From contig CP089457.1 in the NCBI GenBank assembly GCA_026636295.1, positions 677,001-741,000 on the forward strand: a stretch of DNA of 64,000 nt, written 5' to 3'. Source of the DNA: Medakamo hakoo (taxonomy: Eukaryota > Chlorophyta > Trebouxiophyceae > Coccomyxaceae). How positions within the stretch are numbered: the stretch's first letter is position 1; each line of letters starts with the position of its first letter. A model generated the notes under the pieces. The model did not search any database and had not been told where the DNA came from. It saw only the letters and a program-made list of their open reading frames with translations. Made by a program: the position numbers and the translations under genes. Positions 41,928 through 52,100 of this stretch are shown here, in pieces.

Positions 41928-42115
41928 TTGTGGGTAGGGTTGAAGACACGAGTGTGTTTTTTTGCGTTTGGCGAAACGGAAAGAAGCAGTGAGCGGGGCC
42001 ATGAAAGACGCTCCCCCAGCGCTTCAAACGAAAAAACGCGCGGGTGCCGCTCGACTTTCCGCGCGGGGACGCCCCGCACACACTGCATTTTCACGTTCCG
42101 CCCTCTTGCCCCACC

Positions 42116-43063
42116 ATGGTGCGTACATCCCGTCCTGCCGCGCGCCTCGGTGAAAACAGCCGACCGAGGCGGTGAGGAGTCGGCGGCGCACGCGTCGTCG
42201 AATGCGCTCGGCTGTCTCACGCTCCGCGCGAAACGCACGCCCCCCCCTTCTCCCTCCCAACACACACACGCACACACACTCACTCCACAGTCCAAAAAGC
42301 GGGGACTGTCCTTGGAAGAAAAAAAAGCCGCCGTCCTGGGCATCTTCCATGAGACGCAAGACGTCTTCCAATTGAAGGTGTGTGGAGGGCGGGCGCGTGT
42401 GCGTGTGCTTTTGCGTGTGTGCGCCTGTGTCCCTCCTCTCCCAGGTCCGACCCCCGGGGGGGTCGGACTGAATGAGAGGGAGTCCCTCTCATGTTCCCTG
42501 TCCCGCCCTCCCTCCCTCGTTTCCCGCAGGACATCGAGAAGCTCGCCCCCAAACGCGGCGTCATCCAGCAGTCCGTCAAGGAAGTCGTCCAGGCCCTGGT
42601 CGACGACGACGCGGTGTGCCAGGAACGCATCGGCATTTCAAACTTCCTGTGGAGTTTCCCCGCGGCGGCGGGCGCGCGCGCGGCCGCGGCGGCGGACGCG
42701 GCGGAGCGGGCTTTGGCGGCCGCGCGCGCCAAGACCTCTGAGCTGGAGGCGAGCCTGGCGACCGCGGACGAGGGCAGGGAAGCCGGGCCGGACCGTGACG
42801 CGGCGCTGGCCCGGCTGGCCGCGGCCGAGGGCGCGGTCGCGCAAGTCAAGGCCGCGCTCGACGCCGCCGCCGCGGACGACCCGGCCAAGCTGGCCGCCTT
42901 GGCCGAAGCGGCGGACGAAGCCAAGTGCGCGGCCAACCGGTGGCTGGACAACGTGCACGCGCTGAAGGCGTGGGTGGGCGCCAAGTTTGGGGAGGGGCGC
43001 GGGCCGGAGGTCGACGCCTTTTTTGAGGAGCAGGGCCTGACAGACAAAGTGGACTACCTGTGA
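42116..43063 (+). CDS. MND1: Meiotic nuclear division protein 1
   Basis: Three exons: 42116-42118 (ATG only), 42291-42377 and 42530-43063, giving 207 residues. The ATG is followed directly by donor GTGCG. Exon 2 begins 'SKKRGLSLEEKKAAVLGIFH', so the joined protein starts M-SKKRGLSLEEK exactly as in MND1 of other eukaryotes. 'ETQDVFQLKDIEKLAPKRGV' and 'VDDDAVCQERIGISNFLWSF' form the winged-helix part. The middle is a leucine-zipper coiled coil, and 'ANRWLDNVHALKAWVGAKFG' near the end is also typical. MND1 pairs with HOP2 to help DMC1/RAD51 strand exchange in meiosis. The gene suggests that meiosis is retained. It is divergent from the porphobilinogen deaminase gene. Confidence 0.95.
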
Positions 43064-43199
43064 ACCGTGACGTGCGTGCGTGTGTAAGAAAACTTGCGTG
43101 AAAGAAAAGAAGGGGAGGGCTTGGTATGCGGTGCCGTCGCCGCGTGCGTTTGGAGCGAGCGAGAGGGGAGGATGGTTTCGCAAGCGAAACCGACCGACA

Positions 43200-43260
43200 C
43201 TCACACACGCACACACGCACACACGACGCACACACGCGCACGCACACACGCACTCGCACA
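43200..43260 (+). repeat. CA/CG-rich simple repeat upstream of the armadillo-like gene
   Basis: An imperfect ACAC/ACGC tract in the leader or promoter, ending about 20 nt before the ATG. Confidence 0.75.
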
Positions 43261-43281
43261 GTCGCAGTCGCACGCGCCAAG

Positions 43282-44876
43282 ATGTCCCTGGCCTCCCACG
43301 TCTCCACCGTGGCCGACGCCGCCTCCACGGAGGCTGCCCGGTCCGCTGCGGCTGCGGCGCTGGCCCGCGCCGCCGCCTCCAGCGAAGCTGGCGCGGCCGC
43401 CGTTCGGGCGGCCGGCGGCCTGGCCACGCTCGCGGCCGCCTTGGCGCCCGGTGGGCTGACAGGCCACGCGGCAGCGGATGCGGCCGCCGCCGTGGCGTGC
43501 GTCCTGGCGGCGGACGGCGGGGCGGGCGGGGCGGTGGTAAGGGATCGAAGAGAGAGAGAGAGGGGGGGGGGTCGAAACCGCCCGCGCCCGCCCCTTGTTT
43601 CTCTCTCGGCTCTTTGCACGCCCCCGCCCAACCAAAAAAAATCAAACAAAAACAGGAGGAAGCCGTGGCCGCCGGCCTCGTCCCCGCCCTCGTCGCCCAC
43701 ATCCGGGCGGGGACGCGCGCGGGCGCGGGCAAGGGCGGGCCGCCGCCCCCGCCGCCCTCCCCGCCGCTGCTGGCCGCGCGCGGCCGCGCCTTGCTGGCCG
43801 CCCGCCTGTTGACCGCGGGCGAGGCGGGGCGGGCCGCGCTGTTGTCGGAGGGCGGCCTGCGTGCTTTGGTGGCCGTCCTGCGGGCCGAGTCCCGGGCCCC
43901 GGCCGTGGTGGTGGCGGGCGATGAAGAGGGAGACGCGGGGGAGGGCGGGGAGGGCTGGGAGGGCAGCCGCCCGCCGCCCTCCCTGCCAGGCAGCGCCGCC
44001 TGCAAGGCCGCCGCCTGCGCCGACGACGCTCTCACCGCCGCGGCCGCGGGCAGCGACGCCGCCGAAGCCGCCGCTGCTGCCGTCGGCAACCTCGCCGCGG
44101 CGGGCGGGCCGTACCGCGCCGCCCTGGCCGCCGCGGGCGCCGTCCCACCGCTCGTCCGCTTGCTGCAGGGCGCGGCCGGCGGCCTGGCGGCCGACCTGGC
44201 CGCCGTCGCCCTGCGCAACGCGGGCCACCGGTGCCCGGCCGTGCGCCGGGCGGTGCGGGACGGTGGGGGTGTGGGTCCGCTGCTGCGCGTGCTGGGCGCG
44301 GGCGCCGACGCGGCGGCCGTGCCGTGCGGGGCGACGGTGTTTTGGGGCGGGGGCGGCGGCGGGCGTGCCCCGCCGTCGTCCTCGCCCGCCCTCGTCGCGT
44401 TCGAGCCGGGCGCGTGCGCCCTGCTCGTCGCTCTTTTGCCGGCGCCTGGTGAGCCGGACAAAAGCGGCCTGGCCGCGGCTGTCGCGTCCTGGCCGGCCGC
44501 GCCGCCCTCGCCGGCCGCGGCTCGCCTGGCCGCGGCCGCGGCCGACGCCCTCGCCGCGGCGGCCGCCACCGCCCGCCGCGCCACCGCCCGCCGCGCGCCT
44601 CACCCGCCGCGCGTCACCACCCACGACCTCCTGCACCGCCTGCGCGTCACAGAGGTCGGCCCGGCGGCTTTGGAACTGGAGTTTGAGGGCGGCGGCGGCG
44701 GCGGCGGCGGCGGTGGGGGCCCGCCCTGCCTCCTGGCCCGCGCGCTCCTGGCCCCGTGCGCGGCGACCGAGCTGAAGGGCGCGGCCATGCGCATGCTCAC
44801 GCGCGCGCACGTGGAGCGGGAGTGGCGTGTGGGGCGGTGGGCGCGCAAGACTGGCGGCGTCAAGACTGGGGAGTGA
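43282..44876 (+). CDS. Armadillo-like repeat protein
   Basis: Two exons (43282-43536, 43656-44876, phase 0) encode 491 residues. The sequence is Ala/Leu/Gly-rich and built of helical repeats with an armadillo flavour: 'AGAAAVRAAGGLATLAAAL', 'AVAAGLVPALVAHI', 'RAALLSEGGLRALVAVLRA' and 'RAALAAAGAVPPLVRLLQG'. The C-terminal 100 residues have more complexity ('VTTHDLLHRLRVTEVGPAAL', 'HVEREWRVGRWARKTGG'). Low-complexity Gly and Glu/Gly insertions separate repeats. No catalytic motif is seen and I cannot assign an orthologue. A protein-binding scaffold role is inference. A CA/CG-rich repeat lies just before the start. Confidence 0.65.
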
Positions 44877-45015
44877 GGCGCGGCTTGGGCCGGCGCGGCG
44901 GCGGCGGCGGGGGGCGGCCTGATGGATGGGCACCAGAAAAAACAGCGGTGGGGCTCTCCCACAACGTGTAACATGCCCCGCCGCCACTGCAACCGCACCC
45001 CCTGCACCCTGAATT

Positions 45016-45065
45016 CTCTTCTCCTCTCTCTCTCTCGCGCTCTCTCGCCTTCTCTCTCTCTCTCG
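45016..45065 (+). repeat. CT-rich simple repeat
   Basis: An imperfect (CT)n tract downstream of the TIM23 stop codon, in the convergent 3' region. Confidence 0.75.
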
Positions 45066-45075
45066 CCCCTCACTC

Positions 45076-46283
45076 TTAAAGGTTGGGGTTGATGTGCGCG
45101 CGCGCGGCGGCGAGGGCGCCCGCAGCGGCGGCGCCGAGCACGCCCGCCACCGCCGCGGTGCGGGGGCCGCGCGGCGACCGGAAGAGCGCGCCCGTCAGGA
45201 AACCTTTTTTTGTTTTTGTTTTGAGGGAGCAGAGCGCGTGAGTGCTTCGGCGAGCGCGTGCTGTGAGAAGGGCACGCCGCACAAAGAGATCCCCCAACCT
45301 CCGGCTCGGCGGTCTCTCACCTGCTCCGACGGTGGGCACGGCGTCTGGCACCCGCCCGTCGGCCGCGCTCAGGGCCGCGCTCTCCGCCGCGGAGAACAGG
45401 AGGCCCAACGCGCCAGCCGCATTGCCGGCTCCACGACCCGCCCGGCCTGCCGTGTTGAGCAGGCGGTTGACGCGCAGGCGGGGCGTGTCGGTGAAGACGG
45501 GCGCGCCGCCGACGCCCGCGGCCGCGGCGACGGGCGACGGCGCCCGCAACGCCGCCAGCGCGCCCTGGCCACCGCCCAGCGCGGCGCCCGTCAGGTAACC
45601 CGCGCCCGTGTAGTAGGTCAGGTTCTCGGACCAGGACCGGCGGTGGACGGCGGCGTCTTCAGCGAAGAGGAACTCGGGCTGGCGTTGATGGGGGGGAGGG
45701 AGGGCAGGTTGAAGGGAGGGGGGGAGGGGGCGCGCTCGAGGGCGCTGTGGTGTGTGTTCCGTGCGGGAAAGGACGGCCGGCCGCGTCGCGGCTTGAGCAC
45801 GGCCGTGCCGACCGCGACATCTCCACAGCTCACACGCCCGCAATCTCAGACAGCGTGCGGCGAGGGCAAGGGCGGAGGGTGCGTGCGGTTCACGGCCGGA
45901 ACGCGCCCGGTCTTCTGCGCGGCAGCGCGCCGCGATGCGAAACACGCACGGCCCGAAACGAAAAACAGCCCGCCCGCCGCCCCGCCAACTCCGCATCTCA
46001 CCTGTGCCGGCAGCCGGTACGTGCCGCGCAGTCCCCGGCCATCCATGGCGGTGGCCAAGCCTTCGTACGGATTGTATAAGCGGCCCCCAGCCCCACCGTC
46101 GAGTCCGCCGGACGACAGCAGCCCGCTGCCGGCGTCGCCGCCGCGCGCGGCCGCCGCCGCCGCCAGTTCTTCTCCGCCGGCCAGCCCACCCATCAGGCCG
46201 GGGGCGTCAGAGCCGGACGTGGTGGGCCCCTCATCGTCCGCGGGCGACCGCGGGCGGGAGCGCAGGGCGTCGAACAGGCCCAT
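45076..46283 (-). CDS. TIM23: Mitochondrial inner membrane translocase subunit TIM23
   Basis: Three exons (46002-46283, 45321-45678, 45076-45203) encode 255 residues. The N-terminal domain is hydrophilic with Gly/Ala runs and the short motif '[12 protein letters not shown]'. '[20 protein letters not shown]' and '[20 protein letters not shown]' lead into the four-helix Tim17/22/23 region. '[20 protein letters not shown]' and '[20 protein letters not shown]' are the conserved loops. It is the presequence channel subunit of TIM23 in the inner mitochondrial membrane. Junctions are phase 0 and phase 1 with clear GTGAG donors. Length is slightly above the usual about 190-230 because of the N-terminal insertions. 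Confidence 0.92.
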
Positions 46284-46436
46284 TATTTTTTTTTTGCTGG
46301 ACGGACAAGCAATTGCGCAGTGGTGAGCCAGACACGGCGGCCTAGCCACACCTCACACACTGTCGTTTCCGGTGCCGGAAACGAGACGCGCGCCCACCCC
46401 CCTCGCACGCTCCCCTCCCAACCACGCTCCTCGCTG

Positions 46437-48859
46437 ATGGAGCGGTCGGCCTGTTGCGCCCCCTCCACCAGCGCGCGGGCGGCGCCGGCTCGTCTGGGCC
46501 GCGCTGTCGCCCGTCGCCTCGCCGTCGTCGCGCTCGCTGCGCCCGCAGGCGGAGAACCGGCCCGCCCGTCCCGCCCGCCGTCTAAACCCAAAGCCAAAGC
46601 AGCTGCCGGTGTAGCGGACCTGGCGCCTAAACCAGCGGTGGCCGTGGAAGGCGAGGCCAAGGCGAGCGCCGCCCCCCCGGCGCCTCCGAAAGCGCCGGCC
46701 GCGCCGTCGGCGGCGGCCGCGGCTGCAGCCCGCCCGCCGCCCGCGCCGCCCGCCTCCCCTCCACCCGCGCCCAAGGTTCCACCCGTCCGCCGGCGCGACG
46801 GCGACGGCCTGACTGAGAAAGATGGGATAACAGACATCCCGCCCGAACGCATCCGCAATTTTTCCATCATTGCCCATATCGACCACGGGAAATCCACGCT
46901 CGCTGACCGCCTCCTCTCCGCGACCGGCACCGTGGACGACAGAGATATGCAGGCCCAATTCCTGGACGGCATGGACCTGGAGCGCGAGCGCGGCATCACC
47001 ATCAAGCTCAACCAGGCGCGCATGCGGTACACCAGCCCGTCCGACGGCCAGACGTACGCGCTGAACCTCATCGACACGCCGGGCCACGTCGACTTTTCGT
47101 ACGAGGTGTCCCGCTCCCTGGCCGCGTGCGAGGGCGCCCTCCTCGTCGTCGACGCGGCCCAGGGCGTCGAAGCCCAGACGCTCGCCAACGTGTACCTGGC
47201 CCTGGAGAACGACCTGGAAATCATCCCCGTCCTCAACAAGATCGACCTGCCCGGCGCGGACCCGGACCGGGTCGCGCGCGAGGTGCAGGAGCTGATCGGG
47301 CTGGACACGTCCGACGCCATTCGGGCGTCGGCCAAGGCGGGCATCGGCATCGACGACATTCTGGAGGCCATCGTCGCCAAGGTCCCGCCGCCCGCGGACA
47401 ACCGGGACAAGCCCCTGCGCGCGCTCATCTTCGATTCCGCGTACGACCCGTACCGCGGCGTCATCGTCTACTTCCGCGTCATGGACGGCTCGCTGGCCGC
47501 CGGCGACACCGTCCAACTGATGGCGACGGGCAAAAAGTATGAGGTCGACGAAGTCGGCGTGCTGGCGCCCGGGCGCACGCCCGTCGTGCGGCTCGGCGCG
47601 GGAGAGACTGGATATCTGTGCGCCTCAATTAAAGGTGCGGCAGCGCGACGAGGTTCAGGGCGGCACGCGGGGACGGCGGCGGCGGCGGCGGCGGCGGCCA
47701 AAGCTTTGGTCGGGCCGGGGTCGCGCGCAAAACCCCGTTTTCTGCGCGGCTCTATGCTTTCAGGCGTCCCCGCCCCCTCACGCCCCTACCCCTTTTTCAC
47801 ACACACACACACACACACGCACGCGCGCACACAGCCGTCGCGGACGCCCGCGTCGGCGACACGCTGACCCTGGCCAACGCGCCCGCCAGCGAAGCCCTGC
47901 CCGGCTACTGCGAGGCGACGCCCATGGTGTTTTGCGGCCTGTTCCCGACCGAGGCCGACCAGTTCCTGGACTTGCGCGAAGCGCTCGGCCGCCTCCAGCT
48001 CAACGACGCCGCCCTGGCGTACGAGCCCGAAGTCTCGCCCGCCATGGGCTTCGGCTTCCGGTGCGGCTTCCTGGGCCTCCTCCACATGGAGGTCGTCCAG
48101 GAACGGCTGGAGCGGGAGTACAACCTGGACCTGATCACGACCGCGCCGACGGTCGTGTACAAAGTCGTCAAGAATGGCGAGACGACGGCCGTGTCCAACC
48201 CCGCCGCCGTCCCGGACGTCCGCGACGCCATGGAAGAACCCTTTGCGCGGCTGGAGATCATCACGCCGGCTGACTACGTCGGCACGCTCATGGAGCTGGC
48301 CCAGTCCCGGCGGGGGGAGTACGTCGACCTGAAGTTTTTGACGGAGGACCGCGCGACCCTGATTTACGACGTGCCCCTCGCCGAAGTCGTGACCGACTTT
48401 TTCGACGAGCTCAAGTCCCGGTCCCGCGGCTACGCGTCCATGGAGTACGCGCTGTCCGGGTACCGCCGCTCGGACCTCGTGCGCCTGGACGTGAAGATCA
48501 ACGGCGAGACGGCCGAGCCGCTGGCGTGCGTCGTCCACCGCGATTCCGCGTACCGCGTCGGCAAGGGGCTGGTCCAGCGGCTGAAAGCCCTCATCCCGCG
48601 CCACCAGTTCCGGGTGCCCATCCAAGCGGCCGTGGGCTCGCGCGTGATCGCGTCCGAATCCATTCCGGCGCTGCGGAAGGACGTGCTGGCGAAATGCTAT
48701 GGCGGCGACGTCAGCCGCAAGAAAAAGCTCCTGGCCAAGCAGGCGAAAGGTAAAAAACGTATGCGCACGCTGGGCAAGGTCGACGTGCCGCAGGCGGCGT
48801 TTATGGCCGTGCTGAACATTGGGCAGGACAAAGGCGGGGCGAGCAGCGGGGAGGATTGA
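46437..48859 (+). CDS. LEPA: Plastid translation factor GUF1/LepA (EF4)
   Basis: Two exons (46437-47634, 47835-48859; phase 1 junction) encode 740 residues. A transit-peptide-like Ala/Pro region of about 130 residues precedes the GTPase: '[20 protein letters not shown]' (G1), 'ERERGITIK' (G2), '[14 protein letters not shown]' (G3), 'NKIDLPGAD' (G4) and 'SAKAGIGID' (G5). The C-terminal part includes '[20 protein letters not shown]' and the LepA-specific tail '[20 protein letters not shown]' and '[10 protein letters not shown]'. LepA back-translocates or remodels stalled ribosomes; the plant homologue supports plastid translation. A mitochondrial GUF1 is the alternative, but the Ala/Pro-rich leader and spacing favour the plastid. 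It is divergent from TIM23. Confidence 0.95.
47798..47834 (+). repeat. CA microsatellite at the LepA acceptor
   Basis: About a dozen CA/CG units run directly into the 3' splice site of the single LepA intron. Confidence 0.85.
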
Positions 48860-49121
48860 TGGAGAGTGGGGGTGGGGATGGGCATGGGATGGGAGTCTCC
48901 CATCAGGTGAAAAAAAAAACCTTCCAGCGCACTCTCTTTTTGCTTTCACCGGTACATCTCATACGTTTTGTGTTTTGTTTTTGCACCGACACACTCTCAC
49001 CACAACGGAGGGACGCACACACACACTCAACAATCCTAAAAGAAAGAAATACCACGCACGGAAAAGGACCTAGAAAAACGAAACAAAAACACCCACTCTC
49101 ACCCACTCTCTATCACTCGGC

Positions 49122-52100
49122 TCACACCTGCGGCCGCGCCTGGACGACGGTGATGGACCCGTCCGCTTCCACGACGCCTTCAATGTCTTGGGGTCCACCC
49201 AGCGCACCCTCTACCGCCACGCCCACGGCCGCAATGCGGGTCAGGAGGGCGTTGCGGAAGCCTTCATCGCACACCAAAGGATCCGCACCGGAATCGTACG
49301 GCACCAGCTTCGATTCGTCCATCGTTATGGAATCGTACAGGCCCGCGCCCGCGTAGCCCGGCAGATCTTCGCCGTTGGAGTCCGACCGGAAGATGAGGCA
49401 GTCGGGCGGGGCGGCGAAGGCCCGGCCCTTGGACGGGTAGGCCAAGACGCGGAGGGAGGGCGGGGTGGCGGTCGACGGCGTGTCGCTCGTTCCATCCACC
49501 TCGCGCTTGGCCACCGCAAACGCGAGCGCCGCGCCGGGCACGGCGCCGCTCACAATGGCTTCACCCAGCCCCGCCACCACCTCAGCAAAGAGCTCGGTCT
49601 CGTCTCCACTCGTCGGATTGGTCGTGTGGATGACGAAGGCGTAGGCCGCGGGCACGACGGCCTGGACGAGGACGGCCATGCGCAGCGACGCGTGCGGCAG
49701 CCCGGCCTTCCTCATGGACAGCGCCGCCCGTTCGTTGAACGCGCTCGCCCACACGCCCTTCAGGGCGGCTTCAGCGGCGAGCCACCGGTCTTCGGACGCC
49801 GGGACGGGGACGCCGGCTGCGGCCATGACGGACGCCAGGGCCGGGCGGAGGGAGGGCGGCAGGGCCAGGCCCGCGGTCGCGGCGCGCGCGGCCGCGAGCG
49901 CGGCCGCGGCCGCCTCGCCGCTCGCGCCGTTGTCCAGGGCGTCGACCGCGGCTGCGACCGCGGTCGCTGCACCCTTGTTTTCGGGCAGACGCAGTGCCTC
50001 TTCCGCCACGCCATAAGGCACGGCGACGGAAGGCGGTAGGCGCACCCAGGCCGGCAGGCGGCCGCGCAGGTCGGCCAGGTTGCGCGACTTCGCGCCGACG
50101 ACGCCGGGCGCAAAGGCCGACGGCCCGACCGCCCACTCCCCACACCAGGCCGGGGCGGAAGTGGAGGAGGCGGGGGAGAGGGAGCCAGCGCCGACGGCCG
50201 CGGCTTTCTTGGCGGCGGCGACGACGGAGGCCAGGAGGCTGTTGGCGGGGGCGGGGGCGGCGGCGGCGGGCTGCCCCGCGCGCGCCCCTTCACCCGCGGC
50301 CACCACGGCCCACGTCACGCCGCCCGCCGCGGACGTCGACACGCTGATGGTCTGGCCTGCCAGCCCGCGCAGCTCGTCCAGTGGTCCGCCATCTTTCGAC
50401 TCGAAACAGGCGGCGAGCAGCGTACCGCCATTGCGGGCGCGGACGGCGAGGTGGGACAGGACGTCTGGCGCGTCGGCCGCGAGCACAGCGACCGCGCCGT
50501 CCGGCACCTCTTCCTCGCCGCTAAGCCGGCTGACGACGAGGACGGTGGGGGACGGGTACACCGTGTCCATGACTTCGTACAGTGCGTCGACGACGACGAC
50601 TGTGCCCGTGACGGCCGTGCCGGGCGCGACGACTTGCCAGGCTGACAGGCGGGCGGCGGACCGTAGGCCGGGCTCGACGGCGGACAGGGCCAAGGAAACG
50701 CCGAACGCGGGCCCGCCGCGGACGACTTCTTCCGCAAACAAGGCCGTCGCCCAGTCGGGGACGTCCAGGGCTGGGCCCAGGGCCGACGCAATGGGAGTTA
50801 AGCGGGCGGACACGCGGTCGGCAACGGCGGCGACGGCGCGGCGCGCGCGGTCGGCTGCTGCGGCCGCGCGGCGCGCGTCGTCGACAGACGCCCCACGCCC
50901 GCCGCGGGCCGTGGCAGACGGCGGCGCGTCGTCCCAGGCTTTGGCGGCGAAGCACACGTCCGCGTTGTCGCCGAGGGAGAGGGCCAGGTTGCGGAGCAGG
51001 GGGCCGACGAGGGCGGCGGCGGCACCGCGCGCGCGCCGCGCGCCGCCCTCTGCCGCGCCGCGGGCCGCGGCCTCGAGCGCGAGGTCCAGGTAGATCAAAT
51101 CCCGGTCGCCGGCCAGGAGCGGCGCCAGCTGGGCCCGGGCTTCGACGGCGTGCTGGACGGTGGCGAGCGCGCCGCCGCCGCCTGAGGCAGCGGCGCCCGC
51201 GGCGGCCATGACGGCGCCCAGGTGCGGGCGGGCGCCGGGCGGCAGGCGGTCGCCCACAGCCGCGGCGGCCGCACTCAAGTCCGCGCCCGCGTGCACGGAC
51301 TTCAGGATCGCCAGGTACGACCGGAAGTCGTCGATGAGCGCCGCCCGCTTTTCCGGGAAGTCTTCCGGTTCTTCGACGATGGGGCGGTCAAAGGACGCCA
51401 GCCGCTCCCGCGAAATGCCGGCGGCGGACAGGGACGCCCAGTACGCGCCGGCGTCGCCGCCCGCGCCCAGGAACGCGAGGTACGCCTCGCAGATTGCCAC
51501 GTCGTCCGGCGTCGTGTTGTTGTGCAGCTTTTGGTGCCAGGCCTCCATCCACGTGCCCTTCAGTTCCGGGATGCGGTGGCGGTGCATGATGTTGAGGATT
51601 TCGTCGCGGACGGCCTGGCCGCCGGAGCCACGGCCCACGCACGCCAGGCACGCGCGCGCCCACTCCGCCGCCTCGCCGCGCGTGGCGCCCTGCGCGGCGG
51701 CCAGGGCCCTGGACAGCCGGTCCTGGGCTTCGCCCAGGAGGCGGGGCTGCGTGTTGTAATTGCGCTGCCAGGTCAGGTGACGGGCGGACGAGAGGCGCAG
51801 CCAGACGAAGAGGGTGGCGAGCAGGTGGGTGGCGGCGGCGCCGGCGGGGCCGCCATCACCGCGCGCGGCCGGCAGGCGGGCTTCCAGCGCGTCCGCGGCG
51901 GCGTTGAACCGGTGCATGAGCGTCCAGTGCGAAGACTCGACCTCGGAGGCCACGATGGAGGCGGCCAAGGGGTCGTCCGCCAAAGGCGTGCCGGCCAGGC
52001 GGGCCGCGGCCGAGCCGGTTTTGGCGGCCGCGCCGTCCAGCCCGCCACCGACAACAGGCACCGCGAAATTGCCACCGCCGTCGCGCCACCAGCGCGTGCC

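Noticed and set aside
43200-43260. Telomere-like repeat
   Set aside because: It is an irregular CA/CG tract, without the TTTAGGG or TTTTAGGG units of green algae.
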